NCBI RefSeq assembly: GCF_019669925.1
Contig: NZ_AP019779.1
Span: 682,001 to 746,000 of the forward strand
Source of the DNA: Methanobrevibacter arboriphilus
Lineage (GTDB): Archaea; Methanobacteriota; Methanobacteria; Methanobacteriales; Methanobacteriaceae
DNA length: 64,000 bases
Direction of reading: 5' to 3'
Shown piece by piece: positions 27,320-38,674 of the stretch. Numbering within the stretch: position 1 is the first letter of the stretch; every line of letters begins with the position of its first letter. The notes under the pieces were generated by a model. It saw only the letters and a list, made by a program, of their open reading frames with translations, did not search any database and was not told the origin of the DNA. A program made the position numbers and the translations under genes.

Positions 27320-28669
27320 CTAAAATCCTTCATTAAACACTTGAGCTTGACCATTTCTTAAAATATGTACGTTGTTACCTATCCTATATCCTTCTTCTTC
27401 TGCTAATTCACCATATGCAGCTAACATTTCTAATTCCCCATGAGCAGGGATTATATGTTTTGGTTTAAGCATTCTAATAAAGTCTCTATGATCTTCCCTT
27501 CCAGCATGTCCAGATACATGAGCATTAGAATATATTCTAGCACCACTTGAAATTAATCTTCTTTCCATCATATGTCTATTAGCTTTATTTGTAGGATTTG
27601 GAATAATTGGAGCAGAGATTATAACATTATCTCCAGGCCTTACAGTAAAAGGAGTTCTACCACTTGCTATTCTTGGAAGTAAAGCATCAGGTTCACCTTG
27701 ATGTCCAGTAGTAACAAGTAAATATTCTTCCCTATTATCTTCAGCCTTATTAAGTGCTTTTGTAACTGCCTTTGGACTTCCATAAACACTAGCATTATCA
27801 GGTAAATCTAATATTCCAAAATTTTCAGCAATACCACAGTATCTTTCCATAGACCTACCTAAAAAGAAAATATGTCTATCACTAGTTTTAGCAATATCAG
27901 CTATAGCTTGAACTCTCTCAACATGAGATGAAAAAGTAGTTACAATCATTCCAGTTTTTTCTTTTAGAGGTTGCTTCATCAAATCCTCTAAAATAATCTT
28001 AGCCACTCTTTCAGAATAAGTTTTAACCTCATGAAACTCATTAGCTCTTGTAGTTTCAACAATAAGAGATAAAACACCTTTTTTACCTAATTCTCTTAAC
28101 CTATTATAGTCAGGAGGTGGAGATATTTTTTGATGGTTATCAAATTTAAAATCATTTGCATAAACAATAACACCTTCACGAGTATGAAGAGCAGGCAATA
28201 CTGCTTGTGGAATACTATGGGTTGATTGTACAAATTCCAATGTTACATCTTTTGATAATTGTAATTTACCACCCGGATTTAAGTTTCTTAAAGGGTTTGA
28301 AACAGAAAATTTCCTTTCACCCTTTATTGTTCTTTCAATAAGCGCTATAGTATAAGGAGTAGCTATAATTGGAGCATCATAACGATGAGCTAACTTAGCT
28401 ACTGCCCCAATATGATCTAGATGCCCGTGAGAAAAGACAATCGCCTTAACTTTCCCATCTACATCCTTCATTAAAGTATCATCAGGAATTACTCCTCTTT
28501 CAATTAAATCTAAACTATGCATTCTATCTATATCAGTATCCTCATGGATACTTATTCTATCAAGATGGATTCCCATGTCAAAGATTATAACTTCTTCACC
28601 TACCTTTACAGCAGTCATATTTTTTCCGACTTCTTCATATCCACCTATTGCAATAACTTCTACAGTCAA
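27320..28669 (-). CDS. rnj: RNase J-type metallo-beta-lactamase ribonuclease
   Basis: 449 aa. The zinc-binding SHGHLDHIGAV (HxHxDH at 81-86), the beta-CASP segments TTFSSHVERVQAIADIA and HVSGHAGREDHRDFI and the end IIPAHGELEMLAAY identify an archaeal RNase J, a cytoplasmic 5'-3' exoribonuclease/endonuclease for RNA maturation. The start is TTG at 28669 with AGGAGG seven bases upstream, one base after the fni stop, so translation is coupled. Its place within the isoprenoid operon is the usual one in Methanobacteriales (memory). Confidence 0.93.
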   Translation of the reverse strand: MTVEVIAIGGYEEVGKNMTAVKVGEEVIIFDMGIHLDRISIHEDTDIDRMHSLDLIERGVIPDDTLMKDVDGKVKAIVFSHGHLDHIGAVAKLAHRYDAPIIATPYTIALIERTIKGERKFSVSNPLRNLNPGGKLQLSKDVTLEFVQSTHSIPQAVLPALHTREGVIVYANDFKFDNHQKISPPPDYNRLRELGKKGVLSLIVETTRANEFHEVKTYSERVAKIILEDLMKQPLKEKTGMIVTTFSSHVERVQAIADIAKTSDRHIFFLGRSMERYCGIAENFGILDLPDNASVYGSPKAVTKALNKAEDNREEYLLVTTGHQGEPDALLPRIASGRTPFTVRPGDNVIISAPIIPNPTNKANRHMMERRLISSGARIYSNAHVSGHAGREDHRDFIRMLKPKHIIPAHGELEMLAAYGELAEEEGYRIGNNVHILRNGQAQVFNEGF

Positions 28670-28670
28670 A

Positions 28671-29747
28671 TCAGTTCCTCCTTGAATAATTTTTTGTGTT
28701 AAATTCCCTTTCCACTAGCCATTCTTTAGTATCGCCTTTTATAATCAGATTTGAATTTTTAAGTTCTTCTAAGTTTTTTGCACCTACTAAAAACATAGCT
28801 ATTTTCAAAGAATCATTAAATATATTAATAAATTTGATAATTTCATCATGTCCAACAAAAGCTTCTTTTAATATCGGTAAAGCCATTCCAACCGCATCTG
28901 CACCAAGAGCAATTGCTTTAGCAGCATCTAATCCTGAACGAATCCCGCCTGAAGATATAATAGGAATATCTAATGAATTTGAAAGTTCAGCAGTTGTAAC
29001 TGCAGTCGGAATTCCCCAATCCCAGAATAACTCACCAATATATCTATCTTCAGCACGATAAGTTTCTACAGCAGCCCAACTAGTTCCACCAGCACCTGCA
29101 ACATCAATAAAATCTACACCTGCACTTTCAAGAGTTTTACCTTCCTCAAATGCAATGCCAGTTCCAGTTTCTTTAACCATTATAGGAACATCAATCTCCT
29201 CAACAATATTCTCAATTGAATTAACATAACCAGTAGCATTGACATCTCCTTCAGGCTGTATTGACTCTTGGAGTGCATTTAAATGAATAGCTAGTATATC
29301 TGCATCAATCATATCAATAGCTTTTTGAGCAAATTCTTTAGAGTTTTTTGAATCTCCAATTATTTGAGGAGCCCCTATATTTCCAATTAAAAGAGTATTG
29401 GGAGCATTTTCTCTAGCTATTTCATAAGTATTTGAAAGTTCTGGGTTCTCGATTGCTGCTCTTTGACTACCTAGACCAAGACCAATTTTTTCACTTTCAG
29501 CAGCTATAGCTAATTCTTTATTAATCTTAAAAGCTGAGGGATGTCCCCCAGTAATAGCAGTTATCAAAAGAGGAGATTCTAATTTTTTTCCAAAAACATT
29601 GGTAGATATGTCAATTTCCTCTTTGTTTATTTCTGGTAAGGCATTATGAACAAGTTCAATATCCTTAAATCCAGAATTTTTATTTTTGTATTGAACATCA
29701 TAGTGTTTACATAATAATAGATGTTCTAATTTTCTATCTGAAATCAT
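28671..29747 (-). CDS. fni: Type 2 isopentenyl-diphosphate delta-isomerase
   Basis: 358 aa FMN enzyme interconverting IPP and DMAPP. Seen: [30 protein letters not shown] (FMN/NADPH region), [34 protein letters not shown] and [19 protein letters not shown] (phosphate-binding barrel end). Length is typical. ATG with RBS AAGGAAAAACAAA. It feeds idsA downstream in the same operon. Confidence 0.94.
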   Translation of the reverse strand: MISDRKLEHLLLCKHYDVQYKNKNSGFKDIELVHNALPEINKEEIDISTNVFGKKLESPLLITAITGGHPSAFKINKELAIAAESEKIGLGLGSQRAAIENPELSNTYEIARENAPNTLLIGNIGAPQIIGDSKNSKEFAQKAIDMIDADILAIHLNALQESIQPEGDVNATGYVNSIENIVEEIDVPIMVKETGTGIAFEEGKTLESAGVDFIDVAGAGGTSWAAVETYRAEDRYIGELFWDWGIPTAVTTAELSNSLDIPIISSGGIRSGLDAAKAIALGADAVGMALPILKEAFVGHDEIIKFINIFNDSLKIAMFLVGAKNLEELKNSNLIIKGDTKEWLVEREFNTKNYSRRN

Positions 29748-30034
29748 TTTGTTTTTCCTTAATTTTTCCTTATTTTTTTAAATTAATAATTTAAATAAAT
29801 TAAATAGTAAATAAACAGTTAAATATAAAATATCAACTAATAATATTAAATAAGTTAAATATTTAAATAAGTTAATAGTCAAATAAATTGAATAAGTTAA
29901 ATATATTATATAATTAACTAATTTATATTAAATAATTTATATTAAATAATTTAAATTTAGCTTAAATCTCCTAATGTTATATTATCATATGAACATTATT
30001 TTTCTTATTTTGTTTTTAAATTTTATACTTTTTA
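29748..30034. repeat. AT-rich spacer with TTAAATAAGTTAAATA repeats
   Basis: Between fni and ipk. Degenerate TTAAATAAGT units fill 29810-29900, and ATTTATATTAAATA occurs twice in direct succession near 29920-29950. No gene seen. Confidence 0.45.
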
Positions 30035-30877
30035 TTATTTTATTCTAGTTCCTTTAATATCTTTATTATTTAATGCATCTAAGATATTACCATCTTCATT
30101 AGCATTGATAATTTTAGACTCTATACCAAGCTCTGCCAACTCCAATAATTCTTTTATTTTACCAATCATTCCACCAGTAACATCAATATTGGTTGTTGAA
30201 TCTAATTCATCAATATCATCTAAAGAAGTAAGTACTGGAATATGCTTTGCATCATCATATTTTTTAGGATTTTTTGTATAAACACCATTAACATCTGTTC
30301 CTAAAATAACTTCTTTTTTATTTGATTTTGAAGATAAGTTTAAATTTATCGCTATATACTGTAAAATTTGATCACCAGAAAGTACAGCTACCTTTAGTTC
30401 ATCATCAAGGACTACATCTCCGTATATTACAGGTATAAATCCTTCATCAATATATCTCTCAATTAAATCTAAATTAAAATTATTTATTCTTTTATTTTTT
30501 GTAGTAATAAACGAAGAAGCTTGAATAGATACACATGGCAACCCATGATTAACCAAAACATCACATATTATAGTATTTAATTTTTTTACACAAATTTGAG
30601 TTTTTGAGAATCCTATTCTTTTTTTAGGATACTCATCATTATTAAAATTATTTCCAATTTCATATTTTTTTGCAGGAGGATGTCCATAAGAACCAGCACC
30701 ATGAATAATTACTAAACCTTGATCACTAGAATTGTTATTAATAAAATTATCCATTCCTTTATTAATAAGAGCATTTTTAATTTCATTAGCTATTCTATTT
30801 AAGTTAGTATAATTAACCTCAGCTTTTTTTGAGTTTTTATTAGTTAGTATACTTCCACCAAGCTTTAAAATTATCAT
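30035..30877 (-). CDS. Isopentenyl phosphate kinase
   Basis: 280 aa amino-acid-kinase-fold enzyme phosphorylating isopentenyl phosphate to IPP in the archaeal mevalonate pathway. Seen: IILKLGGSILTNK (ATP site), VIIHGAGSYGHPPA with the catalytic His, VLSGDQILQYIA and TDVNGVYTKNP. It is slightly longer than usual because of an Asn-rich insert after MDNFINNNS. RBS TAGGAGATTAA precedes the ATG. Its gene lies downstream of mvk and upstream of fni as in related methanogens. No decarboxylase gene is seen nearby. Confidence 0.92.
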   Translation of the reverse strand: MIILKLGGSILTNKNSKKAEVNYTNLNRIANEIKNALINKGMDNFINNNSSDQGLVIIHGAGSYGHPPAKKYEIGNNFNNDEYPKKRIGFSKTQICVKKLNTIICDVLVNHGLPCVSIQASSFITTKNKRINNFNLDLIERYIDEGFIPVIYGDVVLDDELKVAVLSGDQILQYIAINLNLSSKSNKKEVILGTDVNGVYTKNPKKYDDAKHIPVLTSLDDIDELDSTTNIDVTGGMIGKIKELLELAELGIESKIINANEDGNILDALNNKDIKGTRIK

Positions 30878-30894
30878 TTAATCTCCTATTTTAA

Positions 30895-31180
30895 TTTTCT
30901 GAATTAATTTTGTGAATTAATTTTGTGAATATTAATCTTATGAATATTAGTTTTATGAATATTAAATTTATTAATATAAATTAGTATTAAAAATTTTATG
31001 AATATTAAGTTTATTGATATAAACAGTATTAAAATTAAATTTATTGAATTAATTTTATCAATATTAGATTTATTAATATTAAACTTATTAATATTATAGT
31101 TATTAATAATAGATTTATTTTTTATAACATTAGATTTTTTAATATTAAAGTTATTAATATTAACTTTATCAATATTAATT
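30895..31180 (-). repeat. Degenerate AATATTAATTTTAT array encoding an Asn-Ile-Asn-Lys frame
   Basis: The spacer between mvk and ipk consists of 12-18 bp units like TTATGAATATTAAT. On the minus strand one frame stays open for 98 codons and reads as repeats of I-N-K-x-N-I. The composition is what the repeat dictates, the start overlaps the mvk end by 20 bp, and no RBS is evident, so I treat it as repeat DNA and not as a gene. Confidence 0.65.
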
Positions 31181-32140
31181 TTATCTAATTTCTTTAACAA
31201 AAACTCCCCTATTTGAAAAGTTGACTTTTATAGCATTATCATGATAACTAAGAGCTTTAAATACCCTATCCTGATTTCTTGGACAGCATGCAATAATACT
31301 ACCTCCTCCACCAGCTCCAGTAATTTTTGAACCGCTAGCTCCTGCTTTTCTTGCAAGATAAACCATACGAGAAAGTTCATTAGTATTTACACCAAGAGAA
31401 TCAAGTAAACCCTGATTAATATTCATTAATTCCCCTAACTTAAATTCTTGCTTTTTAATGATAGCTATTTTAGCTTCATCAGTTATTTTACCAATAGTCT
31501 TTATAATTGGAGTTACAACCATAGGATGCCTATTTTTTAAAGATTTTACAGATTTAACCATTCTTCCAGTATTACCACGTTTAGAAGTGTAACCTATAAC
31601 AAAAGAAGATTTAAGATTTGTATCAAATTTAGATATCTTTTTATCTTTTGAAAGATATATTAATCCTCCAAAAGTACTTACTCTTGTATCAAGTGGACTT
31701 GCCATACCTTGAACATTATTTTCAATCTCATGGGCTTTTTTAGCTATAAAACTCTTATTAAATTTCTTTCCTTGATATTTAAAAAGTGCTGCAAGAGTAG
31801 CTACGGTTACAGCTGCTGAAGATCCAAGTCCCGAACCAATAGGAATATCTAAAGAAAGATCCAATTCAATAGGACTATGATCATGACATTTATGTAAAAT
31901 TTCTAAAATATATTTTATTATACCAGGTTTTCCTTTCTTCAGCCTATATCTTTTAGCAACAGTGTCTAATTCTGCCTCAAATCCCAAATCATTAGATTTA
32001 AAAATAGAAACATCAGAAGCCTCTTTTAATCTTATAGTTGCTCTTTTATTAACAGCCCCTGCAATAGCAGGTTCACCATAAACAACAGCATGCTCCCCAA
32101 ATAGTATTGTTTTACCAGGAGCTGAAGCAATAATTTCCAT
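31181..32140 (-). CDS. mvk: Mevalonate kinase
   Basis: 319 aa GHMP kinase, first kinase of the archaeal mevalonate route. Motif 1 APGKTILFGEHAVVYGEPA, motif 2 DIPIGSGLGSSAAVTVA (ATP loop) and motif 3 KITGAGGGGSIIACC are all intact. ATG with RBS GATGTG. First gene of the isoprenoid set read towards idsA; a 303-bp repeat-rich spacer follows. Confidence 0.95.
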   Translation of the reverse strand: MEIIASAPGKTILFGEHAVVYGEPAIAGAVNKRATIRLKEASDVSIFKSNDLGFEAELDTVAKRYRLKKGKPGIIKYILEILHKCHDHSPIELDLSLDIPIGSGLGSSAAVTVATLAALFKYQGKKFNKSFIAKKAHEIENNVQGMASPLDTRVSTFGGLIYLSKDKKISKFDTNLKSSFVIGYTSKRGNTGRMVKSVKSLKNRHPMVVTPIIKTIGKITDEAKIAIIKKQEFKLGELMNINQGLLDSLGVNTNELSRMVYLARKAGASGSKITGAGGGGSIIACCPRNQDRVFKALSYHDNAIKVNFSNRGVFVKEIR

Positions 32141-32608
32141 TTTTACACATCTAAATAATTATAGACTTAATACTAAATTAAATCATTTGAAATCCATGAA
32201 AATAATAATTGAGAAATTAAAATTACTAAGATAACATTATTATAATAATTACAATAATTATAATAATTATACATATTAGGATAATTAAAACTAGAAAAGT
32301 TATAACATATTAACCTAACTACTATAACCATGATTAAAACAGTCATAATAGCCATAATTAATGTAATCATGACTAATTATAGCTATAACTAATATATAAC
32401 TACCAATATAACAATGATTAACTACAACTATAACTAATTACAAGTATTAAAACCATTACAACTAAAAAATTATAACTATAACTAACTATAACTAGAAATC
32501 ATATAGTCCTAAATATAATCAAGATATTAAATATGTAATCTTAGATAATATAATAATCCTTAATCTAATAATCCCAATACTATAATCCTAATAATCCAAA
32601 TTATGAAA
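32141..32608. other. Repeat-rich intergenic region upstream of mvk
   Basis: 468 bp of low-complexity DNA: ACAATTATAATAATTATAC units near 32230-32280 and many TAACTATAACTA units at 32290-32500. It holds the mvk promoter, but no single box can be fixed. No gene seen. Confidence 0.5.
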
Positions 32609-33466
32609 TTAATCAAAAATAGCTGAACAATATCCTACAACTGAGCTTAAATCTCCAGAAATATCTCCACTTGTCGCGTATTTTAAGATTTTCCCTTTTT
32701 TGGCGCCTAAAGATCTTGATGCTTTAATAACAGCGATTGTAGGACCATAACCACACATACTAATTCTAAAATCTTCAACAGCCTTTAAAAGAGAATGTTC
32801 ATCCATATTTGATATTGCATCCAATATCAATTTATCCTTCTTTTCAGCTATTTGTTTAGATTCATAATGAGTTAAATCAGTACTAGCAATCATTAAAATA
32901 GATCTTCCTAATTTTTTAGCTGTTTTAGTAATAGAATTAGCTATATCAGAGCCACTTTCCATATCTTGCATCCAAATAACTATAGGAACAATCTTAAAAT
33001 CATTGGAAAAGTACTGTAAGAATGGAAGATGAACTTCACAGCTATGCTCTCTAATGTGAGCAGATGTATCAGAATCGATTAAATCAGAGTTTATAATCAT
33101 TTCTTCTGCAAATTCTTCATCAACTTCAATATTTCCTAAAGGAGTACTCCATATACCTTCTTTAAATATTGAAATCCCAGTTCCCAAACCAGTATGGTTA
33201 GGACATAATATTATGAATGTTTCAGGAAAGCCATTTTCAACTATTTCACAGTAAGCATGAGCAGCGATAGGTCCAGAATAAGAATATCCTGCATGAGGAA
33301 CAACAGCACCATAAATATTATCCTTGTTTGGATCATCATCTGAAATTCCCAATTCAGGAACTTTTCCAGGCCCTAATTTATGATTGAAACACCATTCAAT
33401 AGTTTTTTTTAATTCAGATGGATTTTTATCATAAAATAATCCTGCTACAGCTGGTTTTCTTATCAT
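32609..33466 (-). CDS. MEMO family protein (AmmeMemoRadiSam protein B)
   Basis: 285 aa, complete. Conserved MEMO features: IRKPAVAGLFYDKNPSELKK at the start, VVPHAGYSYSGPIAAHAY and ILCPNHTGLG with the His residues of the metal site, EHSCEVHLPFLQYF, STDLTHYES and CGYGPTIAVIKA with the third (Cys) ligand. Its biochemical role is not settled; it resembles extradiol-dioxygenase folds. It sits between rps2 and mvk, the standard place in Methanobacteriales (memory). The RBS is weak. Confidence 0.92.
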   Translation of the reverse strand: MIRKPAVAGLFYDKNPSELKKTIEWCFNHKLGPGKVPELGISDDDPNKDNIYGAVVPHAGYSYSGPIAAHAYCEIVENGFPETFIILCPNHTGLGTGISIFKEGIWSTPLGNIEVDEEFAEEMIINSDLIDSDTSAHIREHSCEVHLPFLQYFSNDFKIVPIVIWMQDMESGSDIANSITKTAKKLGRSILMIASTDLTHYESKQIAEKKDKLILDAISNMDEHSLLKAVEDFRISMCGYGPTIAVIKASRSLGAKKGKILKYATSGDISGDLSSVVGYCSAIFD

Positions 33467-33675
33467 GATATTAAATATGTTTTTTAGATTTAATAAATTT
33501 ATTCAATCAATTAATATGAAAATTCTATATTACTTAATAATTTTCATATTTAAGAATTTCATATTTAATAATTCTCTATTCAATAATCTATATTTAAGAA
33601 TCCATATTCCATAATTTCCTATTTAATAATTTCTATTTATCTAATATTGTTTAATAGGACTCTAGATTCACAAAT

Positions 33676-34272
33676 TTAAAATTTTAACTCGAAGTCAGCT
33701 GCATCTAGACTAATATCTTCATCTTCACCGATGGTACCTTTTTCTCTCAACATTTGTCTAGCTAATAACCAATATACTAAAGCAATAGCTTTTCTACCTT
33801 TATTATTAACAGGAATTGCTAAATCAACAGTACTTAATAAGTTTTCAGTATCACATAAAGCAACAACAGGAACACCTATTTGTTTAGACTCTATAATAGC
33901 TTGAGAATCAGATCTTGGATCAGTTACAACAATAACTTTTGGTTCAATGAATTTAGAGTAATTAGGATTAGTTAATGTTCCAGGGATAAATCTTCCAGGA
34001 ATTGATTTACAACCAGTAACTTCTCCAAACTTCTTAACAGGAGCTTGACCATATTGTCTTGTAGCTACTACAAGTATATCTTCTGGATCATATTTAGACA
34101 AAAATTTAGCAGCTGCCATTATTCTATCATTGGTTTTGCTAATATCTAAAACATATAAACCATCAGATCTTATACGAAATATATATTTTTCCATATCACT
34201 TGTTTTTTGCTGAGTTCCTATATGTAATCCTGCTGCTAAGTATTCTTCTAATGGTATTAATAATTCTGACAA
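33676..34272 (-). CDS. rps2: 30S ribosomal protein uS2
   Basis: 198 aa. [49 protein letters not shown] and [27 protein letters not shown] are diagnostic for archaeal uS2, which joins the small subunit late and contacts S1-like factors. TTG start at 34272 with RBS AAAGGTGATATA. It lies between the ferredoxin and MEMO genes in the rpo/r-protein block. Confidence 0.96.
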   Translation of the reverse strand: MSELLIPLEEYLAAGLHIGTQQKTSDMEKYIFRIRSDGLYVLDISKTNDRIMAAAKFLSKYDPEDILVVATRQYGQAPVKKFGEVTGCKSIPGRFIPGTLTNPNYSKFIEPKVIVVTDPRSDSQAIIESKQIGVPVVALCDTENLLSTVDLAIPVNNKGRKAIALVYWLLARQMLREKGTIGEDEDISLDAADFELKF

Positions 34273-34377
34273 TATATCACCTTTATATTAATTTATAATC
34301 TTTATATATAATTTAAAAATTTAGCTATTATTGAAATACATTAATGAAAATATATTATTAAAAATATATTATGAAGA

Positions 34378-34569
34378 TTAATCATCCTCAACATTAACAC
34401 ATTCTTGAGGACAAACATCCATACAAACTTCACATAAACTACAGTCTTCTTGGTTTTGTATGACTATTTTATCTCCTTCAAGTACTAAGACTTCCATAGG
34501 GCAGACATCTGCACATTCACCACAATCTCCACCATCACATTTATCATAATCAACAGTTACTTTTGCCAT
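34378..34569 (-). CDS. 2[4Fe-4S] ferredoxin
   Basis: 63 aa. The C-terminal cluster motif is classical (CSLCEVCMDVCP). The N-terminal one is CDGGDCGECADVCP, with four residues between the first two Cys where two are usual, so the first cluster site is slightly altered. It serves as a low-potential electron carrier in the cytoplasm. RBS AAGGAGATATT. Encoded between eno and rps2. Confidence 0.93.
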   Translation of the reverse strand: MAKVTVDYDKCDGGDCGECADVCPMEVLVLEGDKIVIQNQEDCSLCEVCMDVCPQECVNVEDD

Positions 34570-34639
34570 AATATCTCCTTTAAACTCTCTATATCATATA
34601 GACTTTATCATAATTTAAGCATTATACTTTTAAAGCATG

Positions 34640-34800
34640 AAAAATTTAAATATTGTAAATTAAGTATATAATAATTCAAATATCATAAATTAATTATAAG
34701 TATTAATTTAAGTATTGTAAATTAAGTATAAATAATAACCTAAATATTGTGAATTAAGCATATAATAGTTTAAATATTTTAAATTTAATTACAAATAATT
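34640..34800. repeat. 30-38 bp degenerate tandem repeat between eno and ferredoxin gene
   Basis: Four to five copies of a unit like AAATATTGTAAATTAAGTAT followed by ATAATAATTC; the clearest are at about 34650, 34708, 34743 and 34772. Intergenic, upstream of the ferredoxin gene. Confidence 0.55.
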
Positions 34801-34812
34801 TTATTTAATAGT

Positions 34813-36063
34813 TCATTTATTCAATTTAGCCATTATTGGATTGGATAATTCTTCTTCTATACGGATTAGCTCATTTAATTTCGCTATTCTTTCTCCACCT
34901 AATGCACCAGTTTTAATTAAAGGTGCTCCAAATGCAACAGCTAAGTGAGCAATAGTCTCATCAGTTGTCTCACCAGATCTATGAGAAACAACAGGTGCAA
35001 CATCGTTTTCTTTAGCTAATTTAACAGTCGCATAAGTTTCAGATAATGAACCAATTTGATTAGGTTTAATAATGATTGCATTAGCAGCATTCATCTCAAT
35101 TCCTTTAGCTAGAATCTCTTTATTTGTAACAAATATATCATCACCACAAACAAAACATTTATCACCAACAAGAGAATTTAATTCTTTAAACCCATCAAAG
35201 TCAGCCTCATCAAATGGATCTTCAACATAGATCATATTATAAGTTTCAATTATATCTTTAACAAACTCAATCTGATCACCAGTATCTCTAGAAACATTAT
35301 CTTGAGAATAAATATATTTTTCTTGATTAGCATCCCAAAACTCAGAAGCAGCCATGTCTAAAGCAGGAGAAATTTTTATTCCAATTTCATCCCCAACTTC
35401 TTCACAAGCTTGAGCTTGAATTTCTAAAGCAATATCATTACTTACATTAGGAATCCAACCACCTTCATCTCCTTTACCACCAGTAAAAAGAGAATCTTTA
35501 GTCTGAATAAGCTCTTTTAGTTTCTTATGAACTGCTGAGTTTGCAAAAACCGCTTCAGTAATATTATTTGCACCAACTGGAACGATTAAAAATTCTTGAA
35601 TATCTGGAGCATTAACACCTGCATGAGCTCCACCATTCATCATATTACCTAAAGGATAGGGAATTTCATTAACAAAATTTCCACCTAAATATTTATAAAG
35701 TGGTAAGTTATATGAAGCTGCAGCTGCTTTAGCTACTGCCATAGATACTGCTACAGTAGTATTTCCACCAATAGACGCATAATTATCAGTTCCATCAATC
35801 TCTTTTAAAACTAAATCAATATCTGCAATATCTTCAGCATCCATCCCAATTAGTTCAGAAGAAATTAAATCCTCTACTTCACTAATAATTTTGTCTACTC
35901 CTCCATCTGGAAATGCAACAACTTCACGAGATCCAGTACTTGCACCACTCGGAGCTGCAGCTCGTCCAAACCCATTCCAAGTAAGAATATCTACTTCAAC
36001 AGTAGCATTTCCTCTACTATCTAAAATTTTTCTAACACGAACATCTTCTATAACACTATCCAA
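34813..36063 (-). CDS. eno: Enolase
   Basis: 416 aa, 2-phosphoglycerate dehydratase in gluconeogenesis/glycolysis. [50 protein letters not shown] and [20 protein letters not shown] (catalytic Lys, metal Asp and the signature) are intact. TTG start with RBS GGGGTG. Part of the rpo/r-protein block, preceded by a long 811-bp spacer to rpoK. Confidence 0.96.
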   Translation of the reverse strand: MDSVIEDVRVRKILDSRGNATVEVDILTWNGFGRAAAPSGASTGSREVVAFPDGGVDKIISEVEDLISSELIGMDAEDIADIDLVLKEIDGTDNYASIGGNTTVAVSMAVAKAAAASYNLPLYKYLGGNFVNEIPYPLGNMMNGGAHAGVNAPDIQEFLIVPVGANNITEAVFANSAVHKKLKELIQTKDSLFTGGKGDEGGWIPNVSNDIALEIQAQACEEVGDEIGIKISPALDMAASEFWDANQEKYIYSQDNVSRDTGDQIEFVKDIIETYNMIYVEDPFDEADFDGFKELNSLVGDKCFVCGDDIFVTNKEILAKGIEMNAANAIIIKPNQIGSLSETYATVKLAKENDVAPVVSHRSGETTDETIAHLAVAFGAPLIKTGALGGERIAKLNELIRIEEELSNPIMAKLNK

Positions 36064-36874
36064 AAAAACACCCCAAGGATATTCATTAAGATTTATTGAT
36101 ACATGAAACCCATAATAGTACTAGTAGAAAATAAATCCTAAGAATACTAAAAATTACTACAAGTAGATTAATAAATATTAATATAAAGATAACAGTTAAT
36201 TATCTAAGTTATTCTATTAATCTAACTTATTTTAGTATAATTAATAAGTACTTATTGAGAATCGATCATATAAATTAGTATAACTCAATGTTTTATAATT
36301 TCAACCATATAACCTATAATGAGATTAAAAATCTTTTTTAAAAATAGAAGTTGATTTATAGATTAATATAATACCATTAAAAACCATTGCTTATATTTAA
36401 TATTGAATTTATTACTTATTTATAATTAAATTTTATATATTTATTAATTTAATAATATAATTTATTTTTAATAAAAATATTTTTAATTAAAGTTTTAATA
36501 ACTTAAATTAAAGTATTAATAATTTATTAATTAATAACTTATTATAATTATTAATAATAAATAAGCATATTGTATTGTAAATATATTAATAATTTATTTA
36601 TTAATAGTTTATCATTTAATAATTATATTTATTATTTAATATATAAATTTAATCTTTATTTTAATATTTTAATAATAAATATGTGTTTTTATAAAAATTA
36701 TAAAAATTTTTAGCTAATTATTTTCTTTTATTTAATTATTTGTTATAATAAATATTATATCAGACTAATATTATTATATAATCAATATTATTTCTAATAT
36801 TATTTACTATATCTACATTATTTAATTTATTGTATTTAATTTATAAAGTATTTAATTCAGTATTTATTGTATTA
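36064..36874. other. 811-bp AT-rich spacer between rpoK and eno
   Basis: Extremely AT-rich (36380-36870 nearly without G or C). ATTAATAATTTATTAAT-type repeats fill 36500-36660. It separates rpoK from eno, so eno probably has its own promoter here. No gene seen. Confidence 0.5.
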
Positions 36875-37063
36875 TTATTTATTATATTCATTTTTTTTAA
36901 CATCTAAAGGTAAAACTTTATTTTCAAGTTCTAAAGCAGCAATGTCAATTGGATCAATAGATTCGGATACTTTTACTAAAGGTTTAGCACCCATAGAAAG
37001 TTGAAGAGCTCTTGCTCCAAGAAGTCTAGCTTTTTCAAATCTTGTTAATTTATTTGTTGCCAT
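36875..37063 (-). CDS. rpoK: DNA-directed RNA polymerase subunit K (Rpo6)
   Basis: 62 aa, complete. [21 protein letters not shown] and [13 protein letters not shown] are the core of the Rpb6/omega family, which clamps the large subunit of RNA polymerase. ATG with RBS GAGGATATAAA. Follows rpoN by about 115 bp. Confidence 0.95.
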   Translation of the reverse strand: MATNKLTRFEKARLLGARALQLSMGAKPLVKVSESIDPIDIAALELENKVLPLDVKKNEYNK

Positions 37064-37178
37064 TTTATATCCTCATTAATTCCATAATTAACTAACTATA
37101 CAAAATTGATAATAAAAAATACCAATATTAACAAATACATAAAAATTCATGATTAGAGAAAAATCTCATGCTCAAACA

Positions 37179-37349
37179 TTATTCCCATGTTTCAACGTGA
37201 GTAATTAACATTCTCCTACAACAGTATCTTTTAATACCCATATCATCAAGAATAGCTTTTGAATCTTCCCCATCAGCTATCCTACTATTATATTCATCAA
37301 AATATGCAGAAACTGGCTTTCCACAACTTATACATCGTATAGGAATCAT
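37179..37349 (-). CDS. rpoN: DNA-directed RNA polymerase subunit N (Rpo10)
   Basis: 56 aa, short but unmistakable: MIPIRCISCGKP at the start, GIKRYCCRRMLITHVE at the end; the four Cys (CxxC and CC) bind the structural zinc of Rpb10. ATG at 37349 with GGAAATGATGAT upstream. Encoded between rps9 and rpoK, the standard archaeal order. Confidence 0.95.
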   Translation of the reverse strand: MIPIRCISCGKPVSAYFDEYNSRIADGEDSKAILDDMGIKRYCCRRMLITHVETWE

Positions 37350-37617
37350 ATTGAATCATCATTTCCTTTTTAATTATAATAAAATATATGAATTTAAATA
37401 TAAATTTAATTTTCTATTTTATTTAATTTTTATTTGATTTTATATTTATATTTAATTTTCTATTTAATTTTATAGTATTAATTTTATAATATAATAAAAA
37501 ATTTAAAAATTTTTAAATTTAAAAAATTCAATATTTTTAAAAATAAAATCAATTAGTCTATTATTGATATTTATAAAATTATCGATACTTATAAAAAAAT
37601 ATAAAAAGTTTATCGAT

Positions 37618-38019
37618 TCACCGATAACTTTTTTGTTTACGAGCTCTTGCTCCAGGACCACCATACTTTTTTGGCTCAGAACGTCTTGGATCTCCAACTA
37701 ACATTGTTCTATCATATTGAACAAATTTTTCTTTAAGATCCATATCATTAGTCCATTGTACTAATCCTTTTGCAATAACCATACGAGCAGCTTCTGCTTG
37801 ACCCATAACTCCTCCACCAATAACTTTGACATTAATATCAATATCATTAGCTAAATCACCAGCTAAAGTTAAAGGCTCGGTTAATTTTAATCTAGCAAGC
37901 TCTGGTGAATAAAGTTCAATTGGACGTTTATTTATCCTAATTCTACCTTTACCTTCTTGAACTGTACCTCGAGCAATAGCTGTTTTACGCTTTCCACTTG
38001 TGTGAACAACTTTTTTCAT
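37618..38019 (-). CDS. rps9: 30S ribosomal protein uS9
   Basis: 133 aa. [17 protein letters not shown] at the start and the basic tail [20 protein letters not shown] ending Tyr-Arg, which reaches the P-site tRNA, are diagnostic. ATG start. Downstream of rpl13. Confidence 0.96.
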   Translation of the reverse strand: MKKVVHTSGKRKTAIARGTVQEGKGRIRINKRPIELYSPELARLKLTEPLTLAGDLANDIDINVKVIGGGVMGQAEAARMVIAKGLVQWTNDMDLKEKFVQYDRTMLVGDPRRSEPKKYGGPGARARKQKSYR

Positions 38020-38195
38020 TAAAACACATCCCTAATTAAAACTATTAAAGAATCTAAATAAAAATATTCAAATTATAAAGTTATCTAAACAAAATTATCT
38101 AAATAACATTATCGAAATAGTACTATCTAAATAAAATTATTTAACTAGTATTATCTAAATAATAAAATTATTTAAATAAAATTAAAATTTAAAAA

Positions 38196-38618
38196 TTAAA
38201 ATTTAGCTCCTAAAAGTTTTGAAATTTCTCCTAATTCTATTCCTTTCTTAATATTCCCATATTCTGCATCAGGTACTTTAGATGTTTCTAAATCATTAAA
38301 TTCCTTTGGAACACCTACATAAGCTTTTAAGCCTTTAAAAGCAGTTCTTCCTTTAGATTTTTTAATTGGTAACATTCCCCTTACAGTTCTTCTAAAAATT
38401 TCTTCAGGTCTTCTTGGATATTTTGGACCTAAATCTCTTGGATTAGAAATACTTGCCCTATCAAGTCTTTGTTTATACTTAGCATAAGCCCAATCTTTTG
38501 AACCAGTGAGCATTATTTTTTCAGCATTAAGAACAACAATCTCTTCACCTTCAAGAAGTTTTTTACTTGTTACACTAGCAAGTCTTCCTAAAATATGTCC
38601 TTCTCCATCAATAATCAT
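38196..38618 (-). CDS. rpl13: 50S ribosomal protein uL13
   Basis: 140 aa from the ATG at 38618, whose RBS is AAAGGTG; an in-frame GTG at 38627 is that RBS itself and is rejected as start. [33 protein letters not shown] and [11 protein letters not shown] identify uL13. Between rpl18e and rps9. Confidence 0.96.
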   Translation of the reverse strand: MIIDGEGHILGRLASVTSKKLLEGEEIVVLNAEKIMLTGSKDWAYAKYKQRLDRASISNPRDLGPKYPRRPEEIFRRTVRGMLPIKKSKGRTAFKGLKAYVGVPKEFNDLETSKVPDAEYGNIKKGIELGEISKLLGAKF

Positions 38619-38674
38619 AAATAACACCTTTATTAAATAAATCGTAGTTTTACATATAAGTTTGAATAAATCAA

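Noticed and set aside
30904-31200. 98-aa Asn/Ile/Lys-rich protein
   Set aside because: Composition follows directly from the tandem repeat, no RBS, overlaps mvk.
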